Below, piece by piece: positions 13,223 through 22,218 of a DNA stretch of 34,828 nt; the stretch's first letter is position 1; each line of letters begins with the position of its first letter. A program made the translations under genes and the position numbers. The notes under the pieces were generated by a model. The model was not told the origin of the DNA. It made no database searches and saw nothing but the letters and a program-made list of their open reading frames with translations. This DNA is from Bacteroidales bacterium. GTDB lineage: Bacteria; Bacteroidota; Bacteroidia; Bacteroidales; WCHB1-69. The stretch is taken from contig JAKSMC010000036.1 of assembly GCA_024400835.1 (NCBI GenBank), forward strand, positions 1 to 34,828, read 5' to 3'.

Positions 13223-14612
13223 ACATTGCATTTTCATATTAGCCCTTATTTTCCTGCAAACCCTATGCAGCGCGCAGACGCAGATAACCTTTCATTTCAA
13301 CAACGTCCAAGCCGACTCTGTTTTCATCAAGACTGCGACCAGCGACACCGCCATATCCACAATCTGGAGCGTGCCTTTTAAGGAAGAACTGACATTCAAG
13401 AGCAAGACCCCGCTCGAACCTGGCATTTACTGGGTCTTCAGCGACCAATCCATCTTAGATGCCTTTCTGATCTCCTCCGCCAAGGATCAGAACTTCACTG
13501 CCAACATCGACACCACTGCCTCATACACAGGCAGCATAGAAAACGCCCGCTATCATCAATACATTTACGAGACGATGAACTTCGAGAAACGGCTGGCCAA
13601 ACTTGATGAGGAATACCAAGAAGCACAGCAGCGCATGCCCCAATACATGCTACGGGTATTGGCAGACACCCTGACGGTCAAAGCACAGAAAATCAAAGCG
13701 GAGAAAGTGGACTACCAACGTCAGCAAATCCAAGAGAACCCCGGCACGCTGATGGCCTCCATCATCGCCGCCAACATCGAGATGCCCAATCCGCCACAAG
13801 AACTATACAACAACAGACCGGAACTGATGAAATACGTCCTCCAGCATTACTTCGACGATTTCCCTTGGAATGACCCCCGTATTTTCAAAACCCCCATCGG
13901 TTTCAACAAAATCAAAGAATACGCACAGCTGGTGTTCAGTTGTAACAATCCGGACTTGGATTCATACGTTATGGAAACCGTCAACAAATCCAAAGTCAAC
14001 GAAGAATCCTACTATACATTTTTCGACGGAATGGAGAAAATCATCGGCTACCATGGTTCGACATTCCGCGTGGAGCGTCTCTACATAGCCATGCTCAAGG
14101 ACATGCTGAAGCAGCCCAAGCTTTCTGATTTGAGAAAGCGCCATTGCAACTACGAGCTCAGCGTCATCGACAAGAACCACGCCGGCGACATCGCGCCCGA
14201 CTTCAAAATCGTCACGGACAAAGGCGACACCACGACCCTGCACAAAATCCAAAGCGAGTACATGCTGCTCTATCTGCAGCATCCAACCTGCCCCACCTGT
14301 CAAAACGTACGCCACATGATTGCCGACTTCCCGACACTCAACCGCGCCATCGCCTCTGGCAGACTCAAAGTGCTTACCGTCTATTTCGAAGACGAAGCTG
14401 AAATATGGAACAACTACATTCACTCATCTGAAGCCAATCCATCCTATATGCACGGCTGGAACTTCGACCAAACCATCTCTGACAAGAACCTCTACGACAC
14501 CCGTGCCATTCCTTACATGTTCCTTCTTGACAAAGACAAACGCATCATTGTCAAGAATGTGGATGAGAACAAATTGGAAGACGAAATTAAGAAATTAAAC
14601 ATTCTCAACTGA
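13215..14612 (+). CDS. Exported DUF5106/thioredoxin-like protein, paralog 1
   Basis: The protein has 465 residues from the ATG at 13215, whose signal peptide MNKHCIFILALIFLQTLCSAQ begins at once; the in-frame ATG at 13176 lies inside nnr. The N-terminal ~100 residues look like a DUF4369-type beta domain, followed by a helical middle part that matches DUF5106 (YEQ/QRQQIQENPGTLMASIIAAN, FDDFPWNDPRIFKTP). The C-terminal thioredoxin-like domain runs APDFKIVTDKGDTTTLHKIQ, then LLYLQHPTCPTCQNVR with C359 and C362, then AIPYMFLLDKDKRI with the usual cis-proline. These domains act in periplasmic thiol exchange in TlpA-like proteins; the partner here is unknown. It is followed after 2 bp by a close paralog. 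Confidence 0.85.
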   Translation: MNKHCIFILALIFLQTLCSAQTQITFHFNNVQADSVFIKTATSDTAISTIWSVPFKEELTFKSKTPLEPGIYWVFSDQSILDAFLISSAKDQNFTANIDTTASYTGSIENARYHQYIYETMNFEKRLAKLDEEYQEAQQRMPQYMLRVLADTLTVKAQKIKAEKVDYQRQQIQENPGTLMASIIAANIEMPNPPQELYNNRPELMKYVLQHYFDDFPWNDPRIFKTPIGFNKIKEYAQLVFSCNNPDLDSYVMETVNKSKVNEESYYTFFDGMEKIIGYHGSTFRVERLYIAMLKDMLKQPKLSDLRKRHCNYELSVIDKNHAGDIAPDFKIVTDKGDTTTLHKIQSEYMLLYLQHPTCPTCQNVRHMIADFPTLNRAIASGRLKVLTVYFEDEAEIWNNYIHSSEANPSYMHGWNFDQTISDKNLYDTRAIPYMFLLDKDKRIIVKNVDENKLEDEIKKLNILN

Positions 14613-14614
14613 TA

Positions 14615-16018
14615 ATGACGAAGATTGCATACATATTACTGTCTTTCGCTCTTGCGTTTGCGACTGTCTGTACCTGCTACGGACAATTGGAGGTGTCTGT
14701 GAAATTGAACGGACTTTCCTGCGATTCCGTCAGATTGCGAAGTTTTAATTGGCAGAAGAAAGCGGGCACGAACTTGGTAATGCCATACAGTGAGACTGTC
14801 ACTTTCAAGCAGAAATCGGCTTTGAAACCTGGAGCCTACTGGATTACCGCAGACAGCACCCCTGTGGCCACCGTCATCCTATCCGCCAAGAAAAAGCAGA
14901 AGGTCAGCATGATGGTCAGCCCGGCAGGCGTGACATTTTCCAACAGTCCGGAGAACACCCGCTACGAGCAATATCTCACTCAAATCAAAGAATACGAACA
15001 ACAGATGGCGGGCTTGGACCAGGAATTCCGCGACGCCCAGAACCTGCCGGCCTACATGCTACGCACGCTTGCAGACTCACTCACCGCGCGAGCCCGCCGC
15101 ATTGTCGCTGCCCGCACCGCCTACGAGCAGCAGGTCATCCACGACAATCCGAACACCCTATTAGCATCCATCGTCGCGGCCAGCATTCCAACCCCCGAAG
15201 TGCCTGTAGAATACTACAACAATCCCCGCAAAATGCAGGAATTTTTCATCTCTCATTTCTTTGACAACTTCCCGTGGAACGACCCGAGAATCTTCAACAC
15301 ACCTGTTGCCGAAGAAAAATTCAAGAGTTACGTTGACTTCGTGTATCAAGTCGACCGTCCGGACCTGGACACCTTCGTGGTGGAAGCACTCAAAGCCTCC
15401 AGCATTGATACCGCATCGCACCGGATGTTCTTTGAGCGCCTGGACAAAGACCTTGGCTATTATATGTCCAACTACAAAGTCGAGCACACCTATATTAAAA
15501 TGCTGCAATACGTGCTAAGCACGAAGGACTTGGCCGACTACCGACGCGTTTTCTACGAGCACGAGTTGGCCACCATCAACAAGAATCTGCGCGGCAGCAT
15601 CGTACCAGACTTCCGTATTGTAACCGACAAAGGCGACACCACCACCCTGTACCAAGTCCAGACCGAGTATATGCTGCTGTTCCTTCACAATCCCAGCTGT
15701 TCCACTTGTCGGAAAGTGCGCAGCATCATAACCAAGGACGAAGTCCTCAACAAAGCCATCAACAGCGGACGGCTCAAAGTGCTGACCGTCTATCTGGAAA
15801 ACGACGAGCACTTGTGGGACACCTACCTCCGAACCGAAGCCTTCCCGCAATATATTCACGGGTGGAACTTCGACCAAGCCATTGAAAAAGAGGCTCTTTT
15901 CGAAACTCGAACCATACCCTACATGTTCTTCTTGGACAAAGACAAACGCGTCATCCAAAAGAACATTCTATACGATGAAATAGACAACTATATCTACAAT
16001 TATTTGCAAATACACTAA
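14615..16018 (+). CDS. Exported DUF5106/thioredoxin-like protein, paralog 2
   Basis: The 467-residue protein matches its upstream neighbour domain for domain and is clearly a tandem duplicate. Its signal peptide is MTKIAYILLSFALAFATVCTCYG. Shared landmarks are HDNPNTLLASIVAAS, FFDNFPWNDPRIFNTP, VPDFRIVTDKGDTTTLYQVQ and TIPYMFFLDKDKRV. The active-site pair is CSTC (C362, C365) instead of CPTC, a change that usually shifts redox potential. The N-terminal beta domain is much less alike between the two copies. The start lies 2 bp after the previous stop, and the nucleoid-associated protein gene begins 2 bp after its own stop, so these genes very likely form one mRNA. Confidence 0.85.
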   Translation: MTKIAYILLSFALAFATVCTCYGQLEVSVKLNGLSCDSVRLRSFNWQKKAGTNLVMPYSETVTFKQKSALKPGAYWITADSTPVATVILSAKKKQKVSMMVSPAGVTFSNSPENTRYEQYLTQIKEYEQQMAGLDQEFRDAQNLPAYMLRTLADSLTARARRIVAARTAYEQQVIHDNPNTLLASIVAASIPTPEVPVEYYNNPRKMQEFFISHFFDNFPWNDPRIFNTPVAEEKFKSYVDFVYQVDRPDLDTFVVEALKASSIDTASHRMFFERLDKDLGYYMSNYKVEHTYIKMLQYVLSTKDLADYRRVFYEHELATINKNLRGSIVPDFRIVTDKGDTTTLYQVQTEYMLLFLHNPSCSTCRKVRSIITKDEVLNKAINSGRLKVLTVYLENDEHLWDTYLRTEAFPQYIHGWNFDQAIEKEALFETRTIPYMFFLDKDKRVIQKNILYDEIDNYIYNYLQIH

Positions 16019-16020
16019 AA

Positions 16021-17058
16021 ATGATTGATTTAGAGAACGCACAACTTATCGATTCAGCGATTCACCGCGTGGGCAACAAGTCTGCCGACGACGGGTGCAT
16101 ATTTTCCAAGCAGCCCCTCCAACTGAACGAGCATCTGACGCAGGTCCTGTCCAGATACTTCCTCACACCGTTCAAATCCGAGGAGTACTTCCACTTCTAC
16201 CACGACACCAACCTCAACTTCAACGAGGTTTACACATACATCACGGCAATTTTCGACAACCCTGACAGCCTCTTCGACCAGTCCTTGAATTTGGCCAAAC
16301 ATCTGTACGAAAACAGCGAGCACCCGAACATCAAGCCGGGCGACTTCTACACCGTATATTTCGAAGACTGCTACATTGACGGCGACACTGTTGACGCCAT
16401 CGGTCTGTTCAAATCCGAGAACAAGGACACCTTCCTGCGCATCATTCCCGAGGGCGGTGTCTTCACCGTGGAAAGCGAACAAGGCATCAACATCAAGAAG
16501 TTGGACAAAGGCTGTATCATCTTCAACAAAGAGCGGGAGCAAGGCTATATTGCCACCGTAGTGGACAACACCAACCGCAATATGGAAGCCCAATACTGGA
16601 TTGAGGACTTCCTGCACGTCACATACCGCCAAGACGACTACCACCACACGCAGAACATCATGGCGCTGACCAAGAGTTTTGTGATGAACGAGCTGCCCGA
16701 GCAGTTTGCCGTCACCAAAGCGGAGCAGGCCACGATTCTGAACGACTCCGTGAAATTCTTCAAGGAAAAGGAGAACTTCACCATAGAGGAATTCAACGAA
16801 GAGGTCATCCAGCAACCGGAAGTCATCGAAAGCTTCCAGCAGTACCGGACGCATTTCCAGCAGGAAAACGACATTCGGATGCCCGACAGCTTCGACATTT
16901 CGGAAAGTGCCGTCAAAAAGCAGACCCGGAATTTCAAAAGCGTCATCAAACTCGACAAGAACTTCCACATATACATCCATGGCAATGAGAATTTGATAGA
17001 ACAGGGAGAGGATGAAAAGGGAAAATTCTACAAACTATATTTCAAAGAAGAGATTTAA
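16021..17058 (+). CDS. ndpA: Nucleoid-associated protein, NdpA/YejK family
   Basis: This 345-residue cytosolic protein matches the Bacteroidota branch of the 37-kDa nucleoid-associated family. It has the family opening (ENAQLIDSAIHRVGNKSADDGCIFS), a central EYFHFYHDTNLNFNEVY segment, and VYFEDCYIDGDTVDAIGLFKSE near residue 112-133. Members bind the nucleoid, but no clear biochemical activity is settled. The strong conservation of the N-terminal IHRVGNK motif makes the call safe. It is the last gene of the plus-strand run that begins at the nnr gene, after the DUF5106 pair. There is no obvious functional link between nucleoid binding and periplasmic thiol proteins, so the shared transcript may be accidental. 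Confidence 0.85.
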   Translation: MIDLENAQLIDSAIHRVGNKSADDGCIFSKQPLQLNEHLTQVLSRYFLTPFKSEEYFHFYHDTNLNFNEVYTYITAIFDNPDSLFDQSLNLAKHLYENSEHPNIKPGDFYTVYFEDCYIDGDTVDAIGLFKSENKDTFLRIIPEGGVFTVESEQGINIKKLDKGCIIFNKEREQGYIATVVDNTNRNMEAQYWIEDFLHVTYRQDDYHHTQNIMALTKSFVMNELPEQFAVTKAEQATILNDSVKFFKEKENFTIEEFNEEVIQQPEVIESFQQYRTHFQQENDIRMPDSFDISESAVKKQTRNFKSVIKLDKNFHIYIHGNENLIEQGEDEKGKFYKLYFKEEI

Positions 17059-17111
17059 TATAAAATATTAAACTTTTTAATTCACTTATTTATTAACCAA
17101 AATTTTTAGTT

Positions 17112-20100
17112 ATGTTCAAGCATTTACTAAACAACGCCAAGACCTGGTCATTCGCAATGGCCACAGTATTGGTCATGATGCTGGGAATGAGCGCATTCGC
17201 TCAGTCCACCACATCCACCATTTCCGGTAACGTGAATGATGGTAAGGAAGCAATCGCAGAGGCAGTTGTCACAGCTGTGCACATGCCCACGAACACTGCT
17301 TTCTACGCAGTCACCAACCAGAAAGGTAATTACGTCATCAACAACGTAATCGCCGGCGGCCCCTACAACATCAAAGTTGAAAAGATGGGCTTCCGTCCTA
17401 CGATGGTGCAGAATATTTATGCACCTATCGCCGAATCCGTTGTTGCCAACATCGTTGCTGAAAAGTCAGCCGTTCAATTGAAAGAGGTTGCCATCTATGG
17501 CGAATCTGACGGTTCCGGCATGAACGTTCAGCGTTCCGGCGTCGGCACACGTATCGACAACCACGCAATGGAAGCAGTTCCTACCGTTGACCGTAGCCTC
17601 AACGATGTGATGAAACTCACACCGCAAGCTGCAGTCGTCAATGGCGGTTTCTCCGTCGGTGGCGGTAACTACCGTGGTTCTTCCGTGGCAGTCGATGGTG
17701 CTATGTTCAACAACACCTTCGGTATTGGTACCAACCTCCCGGCTGGTGGTGCTCCTATTTCTTTGGACGCTATCGACCAAATCGGTATCAACATCACTCC
17801 GTTCAACGTCCGTCAGAGCGGTTTCCAGGGCGGTGCCATCAACATGGTCACCAAACGTGGTACCAACACTTGGCATGGTTCTGTTTACGACTATTTCACC
17901 TGCAATGATATGCAAGGTAACAAAGTTGACTCCAACCTGCTGACCACCTCCTCTACCCTCAACAATGTTGTTGGTTTGACCTTGGGTGGCCCGATCGTCA
18001 AAGACAAACTCTTCTTCTTTGTAAACGGCGAATATATCGTTGACAACCAAGCCGGTTCCACCATCCAAGCTCGTACCGACGAAGGTCAGGAATTTGGTGG
18101 TAGCACAGGTTACAACCGTCCTACTGTCAGCCAGATGGATGCTATCAGCAACTTCTTGCAAGATCAGTTCGGTTACAACCCCGGCCGTTATCAAAACTAC
18201 TCTCTGAGCACTCCTGACTACAAAGTCATGGCTCGTATCGACTGGAACATCAACAAGAGCAACATCTTCAACATCCGTTTCAGCCACACCCACACTGCAA
18301 ACTCCAACAACGCATCAAGTTCTATGAGCCCGCTGGGTGGTACTAACACCAATTTCAACATTAATGGTGAAAACTACACCGTTAACCGTTACAACGCTGG
18401 TCGTCAGTCTGAATACGCTATGCCGTTCGAATCTGCTCGTTACTTCCAAGAGATGAACTTCACCTCTATCGCTGCTGAACTCAACAGCCGCGTATTGGAT
18501 GGCAAGGGCAACAACATGGCTCGTTTGACATGGTCTTATCAGAATGAACCTCGTTCTTTCGTTGGTGACCTCTTCCCGACAGTTGATATTATGGAACCGT
18601 ACATCGATGCTAACGGCCAAACCCAATATGGTATGTTCACCACCTTCGGTCCGGATCCTTTCACCTATGCTAACCTCCGTCGTGTAAACACCATCACCGC
18701 AACTGACGAATTCACCTACACCAAGGGTATACACAACATCCTCGCTGGTGCTCAATTCGAATGGAACCGTATCGTCAACGGCTTTATGCAAGGTGGTGCA
18801 GGCTGGTACATCTATGATTCTTTCGAATCTTTCATGAATGACGCTTTGTATGGCACATCTGCTCCTGCCGCATTTATGATCACTCATGCCAACGATGACG
18901 ATCCTACCAAGACTCTCTATCCTACATTCGACTACAGCCAGCTTTCTATCTATGCTCAAGATGAAATCGAATTCAGCAAATTCTTCAAACTCACATTCGG
19001 CTTGCGTCTTGAAGCTCCGTTCATCACATTCCCGAACAACAACTTCAATGCTGATTTCGATGCTGTTGCAGCTGCTAATCCCGAAAGTTCCTTTGGTGGC
19101 CTCAGTACTGCTGACCTTCCTAAGTTCACTGTCAATCCTTCTCCTCGTATTGGTTTCAACTGGGACATCACCAAGAACCGCAAACTCATCCTTCGTGGTG
19201 GTACAGGTCTCTTCACCGGTCGTATTCCTAACGTATGGTTAGTTAGTGCTGCTGGTAACTCCAACTGTCTGCAATATCAATACATCGCTAACTTGAGCAC
19301 TGGCAATCCTGTGGTTCATTTCGATCCTAACCGCGCCAACATCATCAACAGCGTATATGCTGGCGACGCTTTCGTACAACAAGACCTCGCTGCTCCTACA
19401 AGCGCAACTATCATCGCTAAAGACCTCAAAATGCCGACCAGCTGGAAGTCTTCTTTAGCTTTGGATATCAAAATCCCAGGTGACATCAAAGCCACTATCG
19501 AAGGTATCTACTCCTACAACTACAATGAAGTCTATGCTTCCGTTCTCGGTTATGCAGAAGACGGCACCATCGAACTTCCTGGCGAAAACGGTTCCCGTAC
19601 TCACTATGTAAGCGAAAACATCCGCAACAAAGACAATGGTAAGATGAACGGTTACTATCTCCACAATGTCAAAGGTAAAGGCCTCCACGGTCAATACTTC
19701 TCCATCGCTGCTCAATTGCAGAAATCCTTCAAATTCGGTCTCGACTTGATGGCAGCTTACACCTACAGCTACTCTATGTCTCTGTCTGATGCTTCTGGCG
19801 ACCAAGTTTCCTCTTTCGCAAGCACACCTAACGTAAACGGTGCTAACGCTCCTGAACTCGGTTACTCCAGCTTCGTTGCTCCTCACCGTGTAATCGGTGC
19901 TATCGGCTATACCATCAACGAAGGCAAACGTACCGCTACAAAATTAGGTCTCTTCTACGAAGGTATGAACATGGGTATCTTCAGCGGTTATCTGTACACC
20001 AGAAACTCCTACCTCATGAACGACGTTACGGGTTCCAACAGCACACTGCTCGTTTACATCCCGACAGTTGAAGAATTGGCAAGCATGCCTTTCATCTCTG

Positions 20101-20462
20101 ACGAAAACAGAGCTGAATTCGAATCCTTCATCTCTAACGACAGCTACCTCAGCAAACACAGAGGTGAATATTCCAAACGTAACTGCGCTAAGGCTCCTTG
20201 GCTGAACCGCATCAACTTCAAGATTTCCCAAGAAATCTACTTCAACGTAAATGGCCAAAGACATACTCTCGATGTTGGTGTTGACTTCAACAACATCGCC
20301 AATATGTTCTGCAGCAAGTGGAGTGTTTACAAATCTCTTGATAGCGATGTTATCTTGAACTACAACAACGGTACTTACACCTTCACAGCTCCTACATGGT
20401 CCACTTACAACAACCTGTCTTCTACCTGGCAAGTTCGCGTACACTTGAAATACGCTTTCTAA
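17112..20462 (+). CDS. Oar-like TonB-dependent outer-membrane receptor
   Basis: The protein has 1116 residues. A signal peptide ends near residue 31 (MSAFAQ). A carboxypeptidase-regulatory-like beta-sandwich follows (about 33-115: STISGNVNDGKEAIAEAVVTA, NYVINNVIAGGPYNIKVEKMGF). The plug domain is at about 125-260 (RSLNDVMKLTPQAAV, ITPFNVRQSGFQGGAINMVT, KRGTNTWHGSVYDYF), and the rest is a large outer-membrane barrel ending in VHLKYAF with the C-terminal aromatic residue. The order matches Oar-type receptors and not SusC, and no SusD gene follows. Codon use differs sharply from its neighbours (many GCT, GGT, CGT, TCT and AAC/TTC codons), which suggests very high expression. A strong terminator follows within 25 bp. 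The ligand is unknown. Confidence 0.9.
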   Translation: MFKHLLNNAKTWSFAMATVLVMMLGMSAFAQSTTSTISGNVNDGKEAIAEAVVTAVHMPTNTAFYAVTNQKGNYVINNVIAGGPYNIKVEKMGFRPTMVQNIYAPIAESVVANIVAEKSAVQLKEVAIYGESDGSGMNVQRSGVGTRIDNHAMEAVPTVDRSLNDVMKLTPQAAVVNGGFSVGGGNYRGSSVAVDGAMFNNTFGIGTNLPAGGAPISLDAIDQIGINITPFNVRQSGFQGGAINMVTKRGTNTWHGSVYDYFTCNDMQGNKVDSNLLTTSSTLNNVVGLTLGGPIVKDKLFFFVNGEYIVDNQAGSTIQARTDEGQEFGGSTGYNRPTVSQMDAISNFLQDQFGYNPGRYQNYSLSTPDYKVMARIDWNINKSNIFNIRFSHTHTANSNNASSSMSPLGGTNTNFNINGENYTVNRYNAGRQSEYAMPFESARYFQEMNFTSIAAELNSRVLDGKGNNMARLTWSYQNEPRSFVGDLFPTVDIMEPYIDANGQTQYGMFTTFGPDPFTYANLRRVNTITATDEFTYTKGIHNILAGAQFEWNRIVNGFMQGGAGWYIYDSFESFMNDALYGTSAPAAFMITHANDDDPTKTLYPTFDYSQLSIYAQDEIEFSKFFKLTFGLRLEAPFITFPNNNFNADFDAVAAANPESSFGGLSTADLPKFTVNPSPRIGFNWDITKNRKLILRGGTGLFTGRIPNVWLVSAAGNSNCLQYQYIANLSTGNPVVHFDPNRANIINSVYAGDAFVQQDLAAPTSATIIAKDLKMPTSWKSSLALDIKIPGDIKATIEGIYSYNYNEVYASVLGYAEDGTIELPGENGSRTHYVSENIRNKDNGKMNGYYLHNVKGKGLHGQYFSIAAQLQKSFKFGLDLMAAYTYSYSMSLSDASGDQVSSFASTPNVNGANAPELGYSSFVAPHRVIGAIGYTINEGKRTATKLGLFYEGMNMGIFSGYLYTRNSYLMNDVTGSNSTLLVYIPTVEELASMPFISDENRAEFESFISNDSYLSKHRGEYSKRNCAKAPWLNRINFKISQEIYFNVNGQRHTLDVGVDFNNIANMFCSKWSVYKSLDSDVILNYNNGTYTFTAPTWSTYNNLSSTWQVRVHLKYAF

Positions 20463-20481
20463 CAGTATAGTTGATATGAAT

Positions 20482-20515
20482 AAAAAAAGCGTGGGTTTTC
20501 CCACGCTTTTTTTTA
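20482..20515. terminator. Strong rho-independent terminator after the TonB receptor
   Basis: GCGTGGG (20489-20495) and CCCACGC (20500-20506) enclose a TTTT loop, flanked by seven A and eight T residues. The symmetry means that it could stop transcription from both directions. Confidence 0.93.
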
Positions 20516-20522
20516 CCATATA

Positions 20523-20805
20523 CTTGCTGACCTAATTGTTTGTGATTTAATTATGATTTGGGCGGCCCGGCACCGCCGACCCACCTTCCGACCCTGTGCC
20601 GTCGGGCTGTCTGCACTAACTCGCTGCCCACCCACCATGCGCCGCAAGGCGCAAATTTGTTTCCGATTTGCCCAGATTTGCTCCATAAACAAAACACCCA
20701 TCCACCCTACCCTCACGCTCGTAAATGTGCTCCCATCCCTGCCGCGGTCCCCTATCGCATCGCCCGTGGGCCCTATTCGTTTCCGATTCGCATAGATTTG
20801 CTTCC
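20523..20805. repeat. ~280-bp dispersed repeat element, copy 2
   Basis: This is the partner of 2649-2929, in the same orientation, diverged by substitutions and small indels. Hexamer triplets lie at 20655/20666/20676 and 20775/20786/20796, again spaced 11 then 10 bp, and the two triplets are 120 bp apart (119 in copy 1). The GCGCC-GGCGC hairpin is kept, but its loop is GCAA here and GTCA in copy 1. The element starts right after the TonB terminator. On the minus strand the copy is open and would encode two similar peptides (QIYANRKRI and QIWANRKQI). Copy 1 has stops in this frame, so I do not call a gene. The remaining gap to 21030 shows nothing recognisable. Confidence 0.85.
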
Positions 20806-21003
20806 GACACAGGCGGCGACAGCACGCTTTGTTCTTCGGCGCAAGCCACTCCGCGCCGCCACCACCGCACTTCGCCATTCCTCCCCAGATTGCGCCCTCC
20901 ACTACAAAGATTCAACCACGCTGGAGTTGCTCAAGGTACGGCTCCGCATCGTCATTCCGTAGCACCGCAAAGTAATCCCAAATCAACATCCCCACAAATC
21001 CTT

Positions 21004-21030
21004 TCATCCCTTCATCTCTTCATCTCTTCA
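21004..21030. repeat. Short tandem repeat (CTTCATCT)
   Basis: TTCATCCCTTCATCTCTTCATCTCTTCA contains about three 9-bp units of the type CTTCATCTC, directly beside the terminator of the DUF1573 gene. Simple sequence, no evident function. Confidence 0.5.
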
Positions 21031-21069
21031 AAAAAAAAAGCGGCTCGATGTAAACACCAAGCCGCTTTT
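21030..21069 (-). terminator. Terminator of the DUF1573 gene
   Basis: On the minus strand AGCGGCT (21060-21066) pairs with AGCCGCT (21039-21045) across a 14-nt loop and is followed by about ten T residues (the A run at 21030-21039). It lies 20 bp after the stop of the gene. Confidence 0.88.
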
Positions 21070-21089
21070 AACATATAAATGTATATATA

Positions 21090-22187
21090 TTACTTAATCA
21101 GAGCTTTCAAGTTGATGACTTGAACAGGGTTGTTAGGATCGTTTGTGATAACTTCCAAAGAAGCTTTCTGAACACCGGCACGGCTGTTTGCCTTCATATT
21201 GATTTTGATATTTGCAGTTTCGCCAGCAGGGATATTCGTAATGGAAGCACTTGCTTTGAAAATTCCATTGGAAGAAACGATATTTCTGATAACCAACGGA
21301 TTCTTACCATTGTTGGTAAGGGTGATTTCTTTTTCCTTCTGGGTGTTCTTTGCAACTTCAGCGAAATCACATTCTGTTGCACTGTACACAGCAACTGGAG
21401 CTTTCTTCATCTGTTTCTTTGTCCAAGCAGAGAAGTCTTCTTTAATATTCACTGCGTAATGAATCGGTTTCTTAGCCTCGATAGAGTCATTGGTGACATA
21501 GGTTACCATATCTTTTTGTTGACCGAAGGCATTGCGTTTGCCAGCATCATAACGAAGCACGATGATACCTTCCTGTTTAGGTTGCAATTCATTGCCAAAG
21601 CTTCTGTAAGCTTCGGTGACGCATTCCAATCTGCTTTCCAATTGGAGGGTAACAGGTTTTGTCCAGAAGTTACGTACTTTGAAAGTATCGAGAATGACAT
21701 CCGTATTCAAAATGTTGTGAGTGACATTCGGATCGAGGAAGCGCACCATGCCGCTGGTTTTGGTATAGCCAGCCTTTTCAAATTCAGTAGCCGGGCGTTT
21801 GAGGACTTCACCCTTGATGAAAATCATGTGAGGAGAAGCATTGCTGCCATCGCTGAACTGAGGTTCGTTGGTTGTGACACGGATGCTCTTATTGAAAGCG
21901 CCCGGACGGTTATAAGGGTTATAGGTAGCTTGGATATAACCTTTCTGGCCAGGGGCAACAGGGTCCTTGGAATAGTCAGCTGCCGTACAGCCGCAACCAG
22001 GACGTACATTCGTCAGAATCAAATCTTCAGTACCTACATTAGTGAATTCAAATCTGCCTGTAACTTTGCCACCTTCTTCTTTGACTTTGCCAAAATCATA
22101 GGTGTTTGAATCAAATTGGATCTTAGGTTGGGCATTACAAAGTACAAATGCCAACACCAGCAAAAATGATAAACTAAGCTTTTTCAT
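21090..22187 (-). CDS. Exported DUF1573-domain protein
   Basis: The 365-residue protein has a clean signal peptide (MKKLSLSFLLVLAFVLCNAQ). Residues ~22-115 form the DUF1573 immunoglobulin-like domain: FDSNTYDFGKVKEEGGKVTG, FEFTNVGTEDLILTNVRPGCGCT, and APGQKGYIQATYNP. A second similar fold makes up the C-terminal third (ECDFAEVAKNTQKEKEITLTNNGKNPLVI). Such domains are very common in exported Bacteroidota proteins and probably mediate protein contacts in the periplasm; no enzyme activity is known. A TATCTTTG -7 box (22228-22235) gives it its own promoter in the 31-bp gap after mpl, and a terminator follows, so it is likely also transcribed alone. Confidence 0.88.
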   Translation of the reverse strand: MKKLSLSFLLVLAFVLCNAQPKIQFDSNTYDFGKVKEEGGKVTGRFEFTNVGTEDLILTNVRPGCGCTAADYSKDPVAPGQKGYIQATYNPYNRPGAFNKSIRVTTNEPQFSDGSNASPHMIFIKGEVLKRPATEFEKAGYTKTSGMVRFLDPNVTHNILNTDVILDTFKVRNFWTKPVTLQLESRLECVTEAYRSFGNELQPKQEGIIVLRYDAGKRNAFGQQKDMVTYVTNDSIEAKKPIHYAVNIKEDFSAWTKKQMKKAPVAVYSATECDFAEVAKNTQKEKEITLTNNGKNPLVIRNIVSSNGIFKASASITNIPAGETANIKINMKANSRAGVQKASLEVITNDPNNPVQVINLKALIK

Positions 22188-22218
22188 TGTGTATTAATAT
22201 TTTACGTTTATATTCAAA

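Noticed and set aside
16054..16980. 308-codon minus-strand frame
   Set aside because: It is antisense to ndpA with a Val/Leu/Asp-rich composition and no recognisable motif.
20523..20805. tRNA or known riboswitch in the conserved repeat
   Set aside because: No cloverleaf or known riboswitch core can be seen, and it does not lie consistently upstream of one type of gene.
20513..20902. 129-codon minus-strand frame and overlapping frames in the 20.5-21.0 kb gap
   Set aside because: They lie in the dispersed repeat element and its flank. The equivalent frame in copy 1 is interrupted, so a gene call is not justified; the repeat peptides are reported only as a finding.
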